Origin: Baffinella frigidus
Lineage: Eukaryota > Cryptophyceae > Cryptomonadales > Baffinellaceae
DNA: 21,830 nucleotides
NCBI GenBank assembly: GCA_026770585.1
Contig: MU646535.1
Location: 23,755 to 45,584, forward strand
Direction: 5' to 3'
Below, piece after piece: positions 12,601 to 16,840 of this stretch. The notes beneath the pieces are model-generated. The model worked only from the letters and a program-made list of their open reading frames with translations, did no database searches and was not told the DNA's origin. Position 1 is the first letter of the stretch; each line of letters begins with the position of its first letter. Both the position numbers and the translations under genes were made by a program.

Positions 12601-14090
12601 TTTGTCAACAGCCATTAAACCCAAAGGGGACCCCAGAAACTGGCGGAGTTTCATGACTGTTGACAACCCAGAGCTTTCCCTGGTACTAAGCCTTCCCAGT
12701 TTAGGCACCGCCCGGACGCTATTTCGTTATTTCGTTTTTATTAAACAGGATTGTCGGTGTCAGCCCGTGCCGTCCCCAAGCTAGGACCGGGTCAGCCTTG
12801 CTTCCCAAATAGAGCGTTGGGCTCCGCCCGCTGTGGTTTCAGGGGCCGCTCCCGGTGGTCGCGTTTGACGCGAAACCCCGCCCGGTTTAATTAACGGTCA
12901 TGGGGTTTATGCCAAGATCGCAACACCCACCCTAACATGCCACAGATTAAGCCTAACGTAGCATGCAAAGTGCAACTGGATCAGTGATCTTCCGAAATGG
13001 GGATGTCGAAGGTGCAATGGTGGGGACCTAGATGCAGGCGTCACCTTATGGAATCGATTTCGCAGCCCGTCCATCCAAAGGATCTCCGATACCAATCCCG
13101 GTATTTGAAGCCCCCAGAGCACGAAACGGCCAAGAGCCAAATCTGAGGCATGATCTATTGGGTGACGCGACTAAATCGTAAGATTCTGGAAGGTGCCCGG
13201 GGATGTAGAGGCGGCCAGGCATCTGGCAATGGACTGTGTGTAGTTCGTCCTGTCAAGGCGCCTCTTCGTCCCTTGTACATTGAATCTGATGTTGCATTAA
13301 CTCGTGGGGCTGTCGAAGGTGCACGGGGATCTGGAGGCGATCAGGAATCTGGCGCTGGACTGCGTGCAGGATGACCTTCCGAAGCGGCCCGAGGATTTCA
13401 GGAAGATCATCAAGACCCTTCAGGTTGATCCCACGGGCTCTCCTGAATGGGCCTAGGACCACACAGCGGGCTACGATGGGATTCTCGGTGGCTCCACTAC
13501 CAACAATCGGTTACATGTCTGTAGGACCAGCCTATGTCCTAACGGCAGGGCCTATCGTAGTTACGGTAGTGCATACCGTAGGGTCCTAAGGAGTAAATCC
13601 CTTCGTAGCCTGCTGTGTGGGATGGTGCGGGGTATTTGAGGACCACTATCCACCGGGATTGGAGCCGAACCTGGCTTTCGATCATTTCCGGTGTGCTCTT
13701 CTGAAGATTGGAGCATGATCTGGATTGGCGCTGGTGACTACCGCTCACATGGTCCCGCATAGTCTTACTCACAAATTGCGGTTTTGAATTCAGGATTTGC
13801 ATCCTGGCGAATGGCGCCGAGTGGTACTCACACCACTATTTGGCATGCAGGATATCCAATCTATCAACGCGGCGAAGCTTCAAGACACCCTCCCGCAGGA
13901 CCCACTTTCAGACTACATCGCTCGTCATGGACAGAAGGACGAAAAGCTCAAGCTGTGCGCTTTCCTGCCCACGCCCCTTTGCGAAAAGCCTCAAAATCTC
14001 TGCCACGGGCTCCAAACCGACAGTTTTGATCAAGACCCTGCCCCCAAGACACCCAGACGCAACGCGCAAGAATCGATCACTGGAGTGTAG
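576..14090 (+). CDS. Gene 1: 15-exon protein kinase gene with long unrecognised N-terminal region
   Basis: I join exons 576-698, 1956-2118, 2808-2950, 3299-3742, 3857-3928, 4804-4885, 4959-5070, 5532-5610, 6806-6880, 7469-7510, 9082-9168, 10239-10356, 11138-11292, 13319-13423 and 13851-14090. Every junction keeps codon phase, the total is 2040 nt (679 residues plus TAG at 14088-14090), and all introns end in AG. The C-terminal third is a eukaryotic protein kinase domain, predicted to phosphorylate Ser/Thr or Tyr on an unknown substrate. The N-terminal ~370 residues match nothing I recognise with confidence. The true 5' end is unclear: exon 1 may continue upstream, or ATG 600-602 may be the start. 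The donor of the 2808-2950 exon would be GC, and the acceptor at 3299 could instead be 3302. About 20 residues expected between kinase subdomains V and VIa are missing, so a small exon in 7511-9081 was probably not found. The N-terminal and kinase parts could be two genes, but exon 4804-4885 links them in phase. Confidence 0.7.
824..879 (+). pseudogene. Diverged copy of the 3' edge of exon 1 with donor
   Basis: This matches the last 54 nt of exon 1 plus the GT donor. It reads RLLVGFSEELHNRK against RLCVGFSEELHTRK in the exon, with several silent differences. An AG precedes it at 823-824, but using it as a cassette exon would break phase with the exon before, so I treat it as an intronic exon fragment. 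Confidence 0.7.
925..1081 (+). repeat. Foldback element with TAGAGC termini
   Basis: Termini 'gtagagctatttcgg' and 'tcggaatagctctac' are inverted; inner arms are imperfect. It shares the terminal TAGAGC with foldbacks at 2141-2300 and 4074-4282. It lies in the intron between gene 1 exons 1 and 2. Confidence 0.65.
1165..1250 (+). repeat. CTT/CCT microsatellite
   Basis: Pure pyrimidine triplet repeat on the + strand in the long first intron of gene 1. Reverse-strand Glu-rich and Arg-rich frames over it come from the repeat and are not called as genes. Confidence 0.85.
1424..1495 (+). repeat. Family A copy (+)
   Basis: 'gcggatttgcaccgtg', 'gtcaccttgaggatag' and 'ggtcaacccgagtgaggc' align with the other family A copies. 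It lies between two CTT tracts. Confidence 0.55.
1556..1760 (+). repeat. Long interrupted TTC microsatellite
   Basis: About 200 nt of TTC/CTT/TCC steps with G interruptions. Pyrimidine asymmetry makes triplex (H-DNA) formation possible. The Phe-rich forward and Glu-rich reverse frames are compositional. Confidence 0.85.
1862..1930 (+). repeat. Family G dispersed repeat (+ copy)
   Basis: The stretch around 'acatcctttcgatggacg' and 'gcgaaatggaatccatt' matches the reverse complement of 13033-13110 ('gatcctttggatggacgg', 'gcgaaatcgattccata'). It lies just upstream of exon 2. Confidence 0.6.
1956..2118 (+). CDS. Gene 1 exon 2 (unknown domain)
   Basis: This exon runs from acceptor 'actctcag' to donor 'gtaact' and has 54 codons plus one base (phase 0 in, phase 1 out). 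The peptide includes ACGIFAYFDKGNDLPPRLIL and NDTNHGLVAYALVRGCKPDN. Codons are GC-rich at the third position, unlike the flanking intron sequence. The next exon begins with the two bases that complete the split glycine codon. No family was recognised. The intron starting at 2119 carries a hairpin element beginning 22 nt downstream of the donor. Confidence 0.65.
2141..2300 (+). repeat. Foldback element, 25-nt terminal inverted repeats
   Basis: Arms 2141-2166 and 2276-2300 ('tagagcggtttttgcatctg' and its complement) differ at one or two positions. The interior has short direct repeats of 'gagtaccagg' type. It begins 22 nt inside the intron after exon 2. Confidence 0.85.
2326..2440 (+). repeat. 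Family A copy (+)
   Basis: Contains 'tctcaccagtttggcaaagc', 'acggagttggaccacac' and 'gtccgtcaacccgactgagg', aligning with copies at 6905, 11510 and 21362. Confidence 0.7.
2490..2528 (+). repeat. Short palindrome 'taactctgcagagtta'
   Basis: A palindromic 'ctaactctgcagagttag' bounded by C and G runs, plus a nearby partial copy 'taactctgcagagt' at 2486. Function unknown. Confidence 0.6.
2635..2804 (+). repeat. Telomere-type CCCTAAA array abutting exon 3
   Basis: Degenerate, then regular, CCCTAAA repeats end three nt before the 'cag' acceptor of exon 3. The same motif may serve as branch-point-like sequence (CTAAAC). Confidence 0.9.
2808..2950 (+). CDS. Gene 1 exon 3 (unknown domain), likely GC donor
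   Basis: The acceptor 'aaacag' lies directly at the end of a telomere-type CCCTAAA array. The exon (phase 1 in, phase 0 out) encodes a peptide including GKQTFGGCVDGNSAYSVSF and NAWSERLTEYYHDTDFKKVR. The best junction is CAG|gcacgt, a GC-AG intron. The alternative is that the frame simply continues open to a TAA at 3059-3061, which would make this a terminal exon. Phase compatibility with the next exon favours splicing, but only weakly. No family was recognised. Confidence 0.55.
3299..3742 (+). CDS. Gene 1 exon 4: long exon with a kinase-brace-like motif
   Basis: This is the longest exon in the window (148 codons as drawn), ending at donor 'gtcccc'. Phase 0 acceptors are available at 3299 ('ctcaag') and 3302 ('aagcag'). 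About 60 residues in, it shows FPRDAHPGNILVK followed about 15 residues later by DLIDW. The D-x4-N spacing and a following D-W recall the catalytic brace of APH- or ABC1-type kinase-like folds. The rest does not clearly fit either family and the match may be chance. A run of eight Gs at 3473-3480 inside the exon is a possible frameshift site for sequencing or replication. The Trp- and Cys-rich tail includes RRCWDCNAMRNW. Confidence 0.55.
3857..3928 (+). CDS. Gene 1 exon 5, short acidic Cys-containing exon
   Basis: This exon has 24 codons between acceptor 'tcccag' and donor 'gtgctc', phase 0 on both sides. The peptide begins GIEGDQLCGDWHCDEGF and is acidic. It follows a 114-nt intron. The next supported exon is at 4804, after an intron with a short telomere-type array, a long inverted repeat and a family A copy. 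No function is assigned. Confidence 0.5.
3929..4075 (+). repeat. Degenerate telomere-type repeats after exon 5
   Basis: Spaced 'accctaaaccctg' units lie immediately downstream of the donor, to about 4030. The remainder to 4075 has nothing I recognise. Confidence 0.7.
4074..4282 (+). repeat. Foldback element with ~70-nt arms
   Basis: Arms 4074-4144 and 4211-4282 are nearly perfect inverted repeats containing 'ccaatctggtaggacttggc'. About 65 nt of AT-rich loop lies between. Termini begin TAGAGC like two other foldbacks. Confidence 0.9.
4400..4530 (-). repeat. Family A copy (-) and adjoining hairpin
   Basis: 'ctcaagttgtcaaccgggg' and 'ggtacaaaatccgtcaac' place a family A copy on the minus strand. 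An inverted repeat 'ctttggaca'...'tgtccaaag' around 'agagaagcttctct' follows at 4482-4522. Confidence 0.6.
4676..4709 (+). pseudogene. Upstream copy of the 5' edge of exon 6
   Basis: 'gcaggtgtacggctgcctc' resembles the exon 6 start 'tcaggagcacggctgtctc' at 4801. A perfect 24-nt palindrome at 4739-4762 lies between the two. Confidence 0.5.
4739..4762 (+). repeat. Perfect palindrome around TTGGCCAA
   Basis: 'aaacgtgtttgg' followed by its exact complement 'ccaaacacgttt'. Confidence 0.8.
4804..4885 (+). CDS. Gene 1 exon 6, linking exon before kinase domain
   Basis: Acceptor 'ccctcag' and donor 'gtccga' bound 27 codons plus one base (phase 0 in, phase 1 out). The peptide includes EHGCLADARHGKGQSGPIV. 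Its exit phase is what the kinase exon at 4959 needs, which is the main reason to treat the upstream exons and the kinase as one gene. A diverged copy of its acceptor and first ~25 nt sits upstream at about 4676-4704. Confidence 0.5.
4886..4955 (+). repeat. Telomere-type array filling the intron before the kinase loop exon
   Basis: The 73-nt intron between exons 6 and 7 consists almost wholly of degenerate CCCTAAA units, ending 'aaccag' at the acceptor. Confidence 0.85.
4959..13423 (+). CDS. Protein kinase catalytic domain of gene 1 (eight exons)
   Basis: The domain is read in order. Exon 4959-5070 carries the nucleotide-binding loop KQGSFGKIF, with Lys where the first Gly of GxGxFG usually sits. 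Exon 5532-5610 has YAIKVVEL (ATP-anchoring Lys). Exon 6806-6880 has ELLAAFEIVNRHTNIL (helix C and subdomain IV). Exon 7469-7510 has DSLGIVMEL (hinge). Exon 9082-9168 has FLHDNTIMHRDLKPAN (catalytic loop). Exon 10239-10356 has VLLNEQNIPKICDFG (metal-binding DFG) and the activation loop. Exon 11138-11292 has YMAPEL and DVFSFGALCVDIL. Exon 13319-13423 has DDLPKRPEDFRKI (subdomain XI Arg). All catalytic residues are present, so an active kinase is likely. The HRDLKPAN loop favours Ser/Thr specificity; the overall look is TKL- or STE-like, which I cannot settle. Confidence 0.88.
5226..5280 (+). repeat. Short inverted repeat
   Basis: 'ggttggtcacgtagctg' and 'cagctacgtgaccaaacc' flank a 14-nt spacer in the intron 5071-5531, which otherwise shows no recognised content. 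Confidence 0.8.
5611..5770 (+). repeat. Family A-like segment, exon-edge copy and palindrome
   Basis: After exon 5532-5610 come a degenerate family A piece (5630-5675), a copy of the exon's last ~20 nt with donor ('gaacctcctatacaaggt', 5692-5713), then a hairpin of 'gtttgactagtcaaac' units (5712-5765). Confidence 0.6.
6052..6216 (+). repeat. 26-nt direct repeats around a block shared with 9311
   Basis: 'ggtgcccggggtcataacgc' occurs at about 6056 and 6195. Between them is a 69-nt block (6091-6159) repeated identically at 9311-9379, containing the palindrome 'ccgcgtgaccggtcacgcgg'. Confidence 0.85.
6560..6610 (+). repeat. Dispersed repeat shared with gene 2 terminal exon region
   Basis: Around 'ttaggatccctttcttcgga' this resembles 16405-16455, which overlaps the end of the gene 2 coding region and its 3' flank. 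The rest of the intron 5611-6805 holds no recognised feature. Confidence 0.55.
6905..7045 (+). repeat. Family A copy (+), most complete
   Basis: 'gctcaccagtttggggagac', 'gacggatttgtaccacacac', 'gcgtcaacttgagaat' and a degenerate 'ggcggagacagagcgagag' end. It begins 25 nt inside the intron after exon 6806-6880. Confidence 0.75.
7308..7333 (+). pseudogene. Downstream copy of sequence at the 5' edge of exon 6806
   Basis: 26 nt beginning 'actcataacctggg' match 6784-6809, the intron/exon junction of kinase exon 3, with about three mismatches. It sits in the next intron, just before a telomere-type array. Confidence 0.65.
7340..7465 (+). repeat. Telomere-type array abutting the hinge exon
   Basis: Regular CCCTAAA units run to 'gaactacag', the acceptor of the 42-nt exon 7469-7510. 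Confidence 0.9.
7511..7805 (+). repeat. Telomere-type and 'atcaacc' repeats after the hinge exon
   Basis: Degenerate CCCTAAA units start immediately at the donor, with an inner block of about six 'catcaac' units (7590-7632). The 42-nt exon is thus embedded in telomere-type sequence on both sides. Confidence 0.85.
8008..8059 (+). repeat. Tandem 26-nt direct repeat with internal palindrome
   Basis: Two adjacent copies of a unit beginning 'attaaagtgggagttgactc', each containing 'gggagttgactccc'. Confidence 0.85.
8140..8279 (+). mobile_element. MITE with TTATCC termini and 4-nt target duplication
   Basis: Terminal inverted repeats of about 50 nt start TTATCCGG and include 'tttctttcatttgatggc'. 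The element is bordered by 'acct' on both sides (8136-8139, 8280-8283), a likely target-site duplication. The inner ends ('gtagtaattttcgttgc') are shared with the 11.8 kb element. There is no coding capacity; non-autonomous. Confidence 0.8.
8703..8750 (-). repeat. TTTAGGG-orientation telomere-type patch
   Basis: The only patch in the window with G-rich units on the + strand ('ggggttagggtttaggg'). It lies near an inverted fragment of an exon at 8884. Confidence 0.8.
8777..8882 (+). repeat. Direct repeats and hairpin of 'gcaagattggta'
   Basis: A ~34-nt unit ('tttgcgtgagggctgt') occurs twice, followed by 'ggcaagattggtaccaatct', a palindrome. Confidence 0.75.
8884..8911 (-). pseudogene. Inverted exact copy of the start of kinase exon 6806
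   Basis: The reverse complement of this 28-nt stretch equals 6801-6828, the acceptor and first ~23 nt of the exon encoding ELLAAFE. It lies on the opposite strand within a later intron of the same gene. Confidence 0.8.
9003..9068 (+). repeat. Telomere-like array before the catalytic-loop exon
   Basis: 'aaaccataaaccataaac' units end about 10 nt before the acceptor region of exon 9082-9168. Confidence 0.75.
9311..9379 (+). repeat. 69-nt block identical to 6091-6159
   Basis: Begins 'ctcttgagcgcccgcgtgac'. It is in a different intron of gene 1 from its twin, in the same orientation. The rest of 9380-9555 holds nothing recognised. Confidence 0.9.
9556..9680 (+). repeat. Telomere-type array, mid-intron
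   Basis: CCCTAAA units with an inner 'cccctgaa' variant, not adjacent to a splice site I can support. Confidence 0.85.
9728..9838 (+). mobile_element. Degenerate MITE of the 'ttactattactag' group
   Basis: Imperfect inverted arms ('attgcctttcctgtcaac' and 'gttgacagaaaggcatt') flank a centre with 'tttactattactag', a centre also seen at 17745-17765 and 19915-19930. Confidence 0.55.
10094..10118 (+). repeat. Palindrome around AGATCT
   Basis: 'aaaatagccaga' followed by 'tctggctatttt', 36 nt downstream of a region with no recognised feature (9839-10093). Confidence 0.7.
10820..10952 (+). repeat. Inverted repeat 'gagttttctccaacacgcag'
   Basis: Arms about 10822-10849 and 10920-10949 in the intron 10357-11137. 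Nothing else is recognised in 10357-10819. Confidence 0.8.
11391..11412 (+). repeat. AT-rich palindrome
   Basis: 'gagcatttaatttaaatgct' is a near-perfect palindrome in the intron after the APE-motif exon. Confidence 0.7.
11510..11640 (-). repeat. Family A copy (-)
   Basis: 'tgcctcactcagaccgact', 'attctcaagttgacatgctg' and 'ggtacaaatccgtcagctc' match the reverse complement of the 6905 copy. Confidence 0.75.
11718..12003 (+). mobile_element. Family B element carrying a nested hairpin element
   Basis: The outer ends 'ctaattccggcgtcgaccc' and 'gacgccggaattagg' match the family B element at 15214. Inside is a second inverted repeat ('gagaaatacgat' and 'gcaacgaaaattactacac' arms), whose inner arm also occurs at 8228-8244. 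This reads as one element inserted into another. Confidence 0.7.
12245..12331 (+). repeat. 12-nt minisatellite
   Basis: About seven units of 'atggtgtagcta' or 'atggtgtaggt' type. Confidence 0.85.
12412..12561 (+). mobile_element. Family D hairpin MITE, 'gatt' target duplication
   Basis: Terminal inverted repeats begin TTATCTCAGA and extend about 65 nt, including 'gtcaattcccctacaaattt'. 'gatt' borders both ends (12408-12411, 12562-12565). It shares both terminal sequence and interior with the element at 20883-21042. There is no coding capacity. Confidence 0.88.
13033..13110 (-). repeat. Family G dispersed repeat (- copy)
   Basis: Reverse complement matches 1862-1930. The neighbouring 12566-13032 shows no supported exon. 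Confidence 0.6.
13193..13243 (+). pseudogene. Upstream copy of kinase exon 13319, ends in TAG
   Basis: 51 nt aligned to the first 51 nt of exon 13319-13423 at roughly 80% identity, also preceded by 'gaag'. It reads VPGDVEAARHLAMDCV then stop, against VHGDLEAIRNLALDCV. Substitutions are mostly conservative, so it may be a former alternative exon. Confidence 0.75.
13453..13628 (+). mobile_element. Family F inverted-repeat element, copy 1
   Basis: Ends 'ccacacagcgggctacga' and 'tcgtagcctgctgtgtgg' are inverted. The interior holds 'taccgtagggtcctaaggag', matched at 15738 in the second copy. Confidence 0.75.
13851..14090 (+). CDS. Gene 1 terminal exon (kinase C-terminal tail)
   Basis: After acceptor 'ggcatgcag' the frame is open for 79 codons to TAG at 14088-14090. 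Entry phase 0 matches the preceding kinase exon. The tail starts DIQSINAAKLQDTLPQDPL, is hydrophilic, and ends with a basic stretch (PKTPRRNAQ). No domain is visible. It could be a regulatory tail following the kinase core. Confidence 0.65.
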   Translation, partial: DIQSINAAKLQDTLPQDPLSDYIARHGQKDEKLKLCAFLPTPLCEKPQNLCHGLQTDSFDQDPAPKTPRRNAQESITGV

Positions 14091-14409
14091 CGAGGGTGTA
14101 GAAGAAGCGTGCTTACAGTTAGAGTGCAGGGAGCAGGGTGCGGGGTGCAGGGTGCAGGCGTTAGGGTGTCGGAACACGCTTCCTGCGGGTATAACTGAAA
14201 CATTTTGTACACTGAATTTCCAACTCGGGTTACGAACATGATGCCCGCGTCTCGAGAGTCTGAAACTTCGTCAGATTGCGGCACTGTGTGGATGCTGGAC
14301 ACGCTTGCTGCTAGTGCAACTGAAATATGAGTATACTGATGTAGTGACATGGCGCCCTAGTAAGAAACTTGGTCCCAACGCATGCTCAAATCGTTTCACT
14401 CCCAAGCAG
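14091..14409 (+). other. Spacer between gene 1 stop and first supported exon of gene 2
   Basis: Contains a 'gggtgcaggg' type short repeat at 14128-14158 and one weak start candidate for gene 2 (ATG 14238, donor at 14258). The promoter and poly(A) signal are not identifiable. Confidence 0.4.
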
Positions 14410-16416
14410 GTACCGTGTGTTGGATTCCGGGGACCTCCGAGTGTTGCGGAGCAAGAGACTCACGGAGCTTCCTCCAGTCAACCCCTACAGCGCGGTCCTT
14501 AAGCCCGAGACCGAGCCCCATTGCTTATCATCCAAACGCTGCACACCCGCATTCTAAACACCCAATATCTAACTCAGCGTTCGAGACCCTCATACCAAAC
14601 CCCGAATGACTGCAATTCCTGATCGCGGAACCGCAAGCTCCAGATCCAGAAAGCCTGATGGAGCACACCGTGAAGGTGGATCGAATGTGGAATACGTGAG
14701 TGTATTCAGATGAATCTGTCAACCAGTACTGCAACAACGTGGGAGTCTCCACTATAGTTTTCGGTTGCTTGACTAAGGGATAAGGTTGTTACGAGAAACG
14801 GAACATGTACAAAATATACAGCATCTATACGCTGTGTGTATAGGCCTTTTCTGGTACACAAGTTATCTCCGAGGTAACGATGCACCGTTGAGCAGGTGAC
14901 GGTGGATCAACACGTGGCCAAGGGCAGGATGCGCACGCGCTTTATCTCGACAACTTGCTCCCCGAAGTGGGCCCTCCACTATCTCCACAAGCAGGTTCGA
15001 TCGTAGATAAGCAGGTTCGATCACAGACCATTCGGTTCTTCGCACACAATGTCTATCTATTTTATTGGTACAAATCTTAACGATTACCAAGGAACAACTG
15101 GAAATTTGAGCATAATTCTGGTCGAAATCCCCTTCAAAGCCCACTGTGTGGCTAACCTACAGGTCTGGAGAAGTCATGTATTTTCACATCCCCTGCAGCA
15201 GTTTAGATCGTTGTTAAGGATGGACGACCTAATTCCGGCTTCAACCCAAATCCGGGATTTCGTATCACCCTACGGTATTGCGTACGGTATCACCCTACGG
15301 CATGCCGGAATTAGGTTGACGCCGGGATTAGGGCGTCCACCCTTAAGCAAGTTACATCGTTGATCTAACCTATCAGGTCTGAGCCTGATAGGCTCAAATC
15401 TAACCTATCTAACCTATCTAACCTATCAGGTCTGAGCCTGATCTAACCTATCAGGTCTGAGCAACTCATGTGTAACGTATCCCCTGAAGCATGCGAGATC
15501 CCGAGTCATACTCCACAACAGCGCTGCTAAAGAAACTGTATGCGTGCGGGAATTGTGTGCAGTGAGTCAGGGGTGCGCAATTCGAGCCCTGCTCCGTTCA
15601 AACATATTAGCCGCGGACCTGTTTTTGACTGGTCGACCTACCACACAGTGGGGTACGAGGGATTCTTGGTGGCTGAGCCACCACGTTTCGATTAGGATAT
15701 GCGTAGAAGCAACCCTATGTCCCTGCGGATGGCCTACCGTAGGGTCCTACGGATTATTCACCTCTGGACTATCTACGAAATCCTTTTGTAGTTCGCTGTG
15801 TGGAGTGGGTGCGGGGTAAGAATCCGAAGTCTGTTGGACATGCCACTCTCAGGGTGGCAGCGAACCGTTGCTTCATTCCGTTTAGATGCTGACTGGCTCT
15901 GCCTGCACAAAACTGCGCTCGCCATAAACGCATTTTCGTTGCCTAAATGTGTTTTATGTCTTGCCCAGTTTTAATCAGTCAGCGCTAGGCTGACACGGAG
16001 CCCTACCACAGTTTCAGACCGGGGGGGGGGTCAGCTACCCGATCGCGGTCATCGATGTGCGGAAGCTCAAGAAGCATCTCGGGGGAATCTACGGCTCGTA
16101 CGACAACGTCCCTGCGGACGTGAAACGCAGTGCGTTGTACGACTGGTGCTACCCCGCCCACCACCCGCTTCGGAGGTTTTGACGTATGGCTTGCCTGCGA
16201 GGAGTTGCCTCTGTGTTCGCTGGGGCGTGTCTTGGCAGTGCAACCAAGTGGCTGCCCACGTAGCTGAGTTGCGGGGCTCGCCCTGAAGACGCTGCATCTT
16301 TCAGGACGGTGCTGGCGCCTGGAGAGTACGGGGTGCGGAACAAGATCGGAGTCCACTTTGGGACCGACGCAATGGTCCTTCCCACTCAAAAGCCCAGAGG
16401 GAGCGCGAAATTCTAA
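14410..16416 (+). CDS. Gene 2: four-exon gene, ADP-ribosyltransferase-fold-like pattern
   Basis: Exons 14410-14494 (YRVLDSGDLRVL), 14896-14994 (HVAKGRMRTRFISTT), 16018-16175 (SYPIAVIDVRKLKKHL) and 16305-16416 (ends in TAA) join with phases 2, 0, 0 and 2 intact. The order YR, then H-V-x-x-G, then a phenylalanine before STT, then A-L-x-Y, then an IAVID strand is like the Arg/Ser-Thr layout of ADP-ribosyltransferase-fold proteins such as DUF7587-type families. The third key acidic residue cannot be assigned; the Glu in PGEYG near the end is a candidate. The third exon includes a run of ten Gs (16021-16030) encoding glycines, which is frame-critical. The first exon is missing: it must end in phase 2. 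A weak candidate is ATG 14238 to donor 14258. Function is inferred only from pattern. Confidence 0.6.
14800..14875 (+). repeat. Family E dispersed repeat, copy 1
   Basis: 'cagcatctatacgctg' and 'tataggccttttctggtac' match 18785-18860. It lies directly upstream of the gene 2 exon at 14896. Confidence 0.7.
15214..15346 (+). mobile_element. Family B element with TTAA at both ends
   Basis: Inverted ends 'ttaaggatggacgacctaat' and the complement of 'attagggcgtccacccttaa' flank a centre rich in 'accctacggtattgcgtacg'. The flanking TTAA on both sides resembles TTAA-target (piggyBac-like) insertion. Confidence 0.7.
15365..15465 (+). repeat. 'ctaacctat' tandem and 'caggtctgagcctg' repeats
   Basis: Three copies of 'aacctatcaggtctgagc' with tandem 'tctaacctat' units between. 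Confidence 0.85.
15637..15808 (+). mobile_element. Family F inverted-repeat element, copy 2
   Basis: Ends 'ccacacagtggggtacga' and 'gtagttcgctgtgtgg'. The interior 'taccgtagggtcctacgga' aligns to copy 1. The remainder of the intron to 16017 shows no recognised feature. Confidence 0.75.
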
Positions 16417-16614
16417 ATCTAGGGTCCTTTTCTTCAGATTGTACCGGGAATGGTCAACCCCCCCCCCGGGATATCCGGGGAGTTAAGTCCATCGTAGCCT
16501 GTTGAGTGGGAACCAAACCCCTGGGCTTTTGCTTATCTCTGAGACGTCAGGCTGTTCTGGCGGACGCAGCGCGAGAACTTCAGAGCTTGGTCGCAGGGCG
16601 CGATACTCGACACC

Positions 16615-16840
16615 CGAAACCCGAAACCCGAAACCCGAAACCCTAGTCTCAAATGCTTGAAGACGGTCTGAACCACCATTCTCAACCCGGGCCGAAAAGA
16701 CCTGCGGGTATCCCGGCTAAGCCCTAAACCCTAAAGACTAAACCCTAAACCCTAAACCCTAAACCCTAAACCCTAAACTCTAAACCCCAAACACTAAACC
16801 CTGAACCCCAAAACTCCAAACCCTAAACCCTCAACCCTTG
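16615..16840 (+). repeat. CCCGAAA then CCCTAAA arrays upstream of gene 3
   Basis: A short 'aacccgaaacccgaa' run (16615-16643) and a long telomere-type array (16720-16838) end directly before ATG 16841. Confidence 0.85.

Noticed and set aside
14577-14695. Exon ending at the strong donor 'gtgagt' (14696)
   Set aside because: Neither reading frame joins both gene 2 neighbours in phase, and direct joining of 14494 to 14896 gives a continuous sensible protein.
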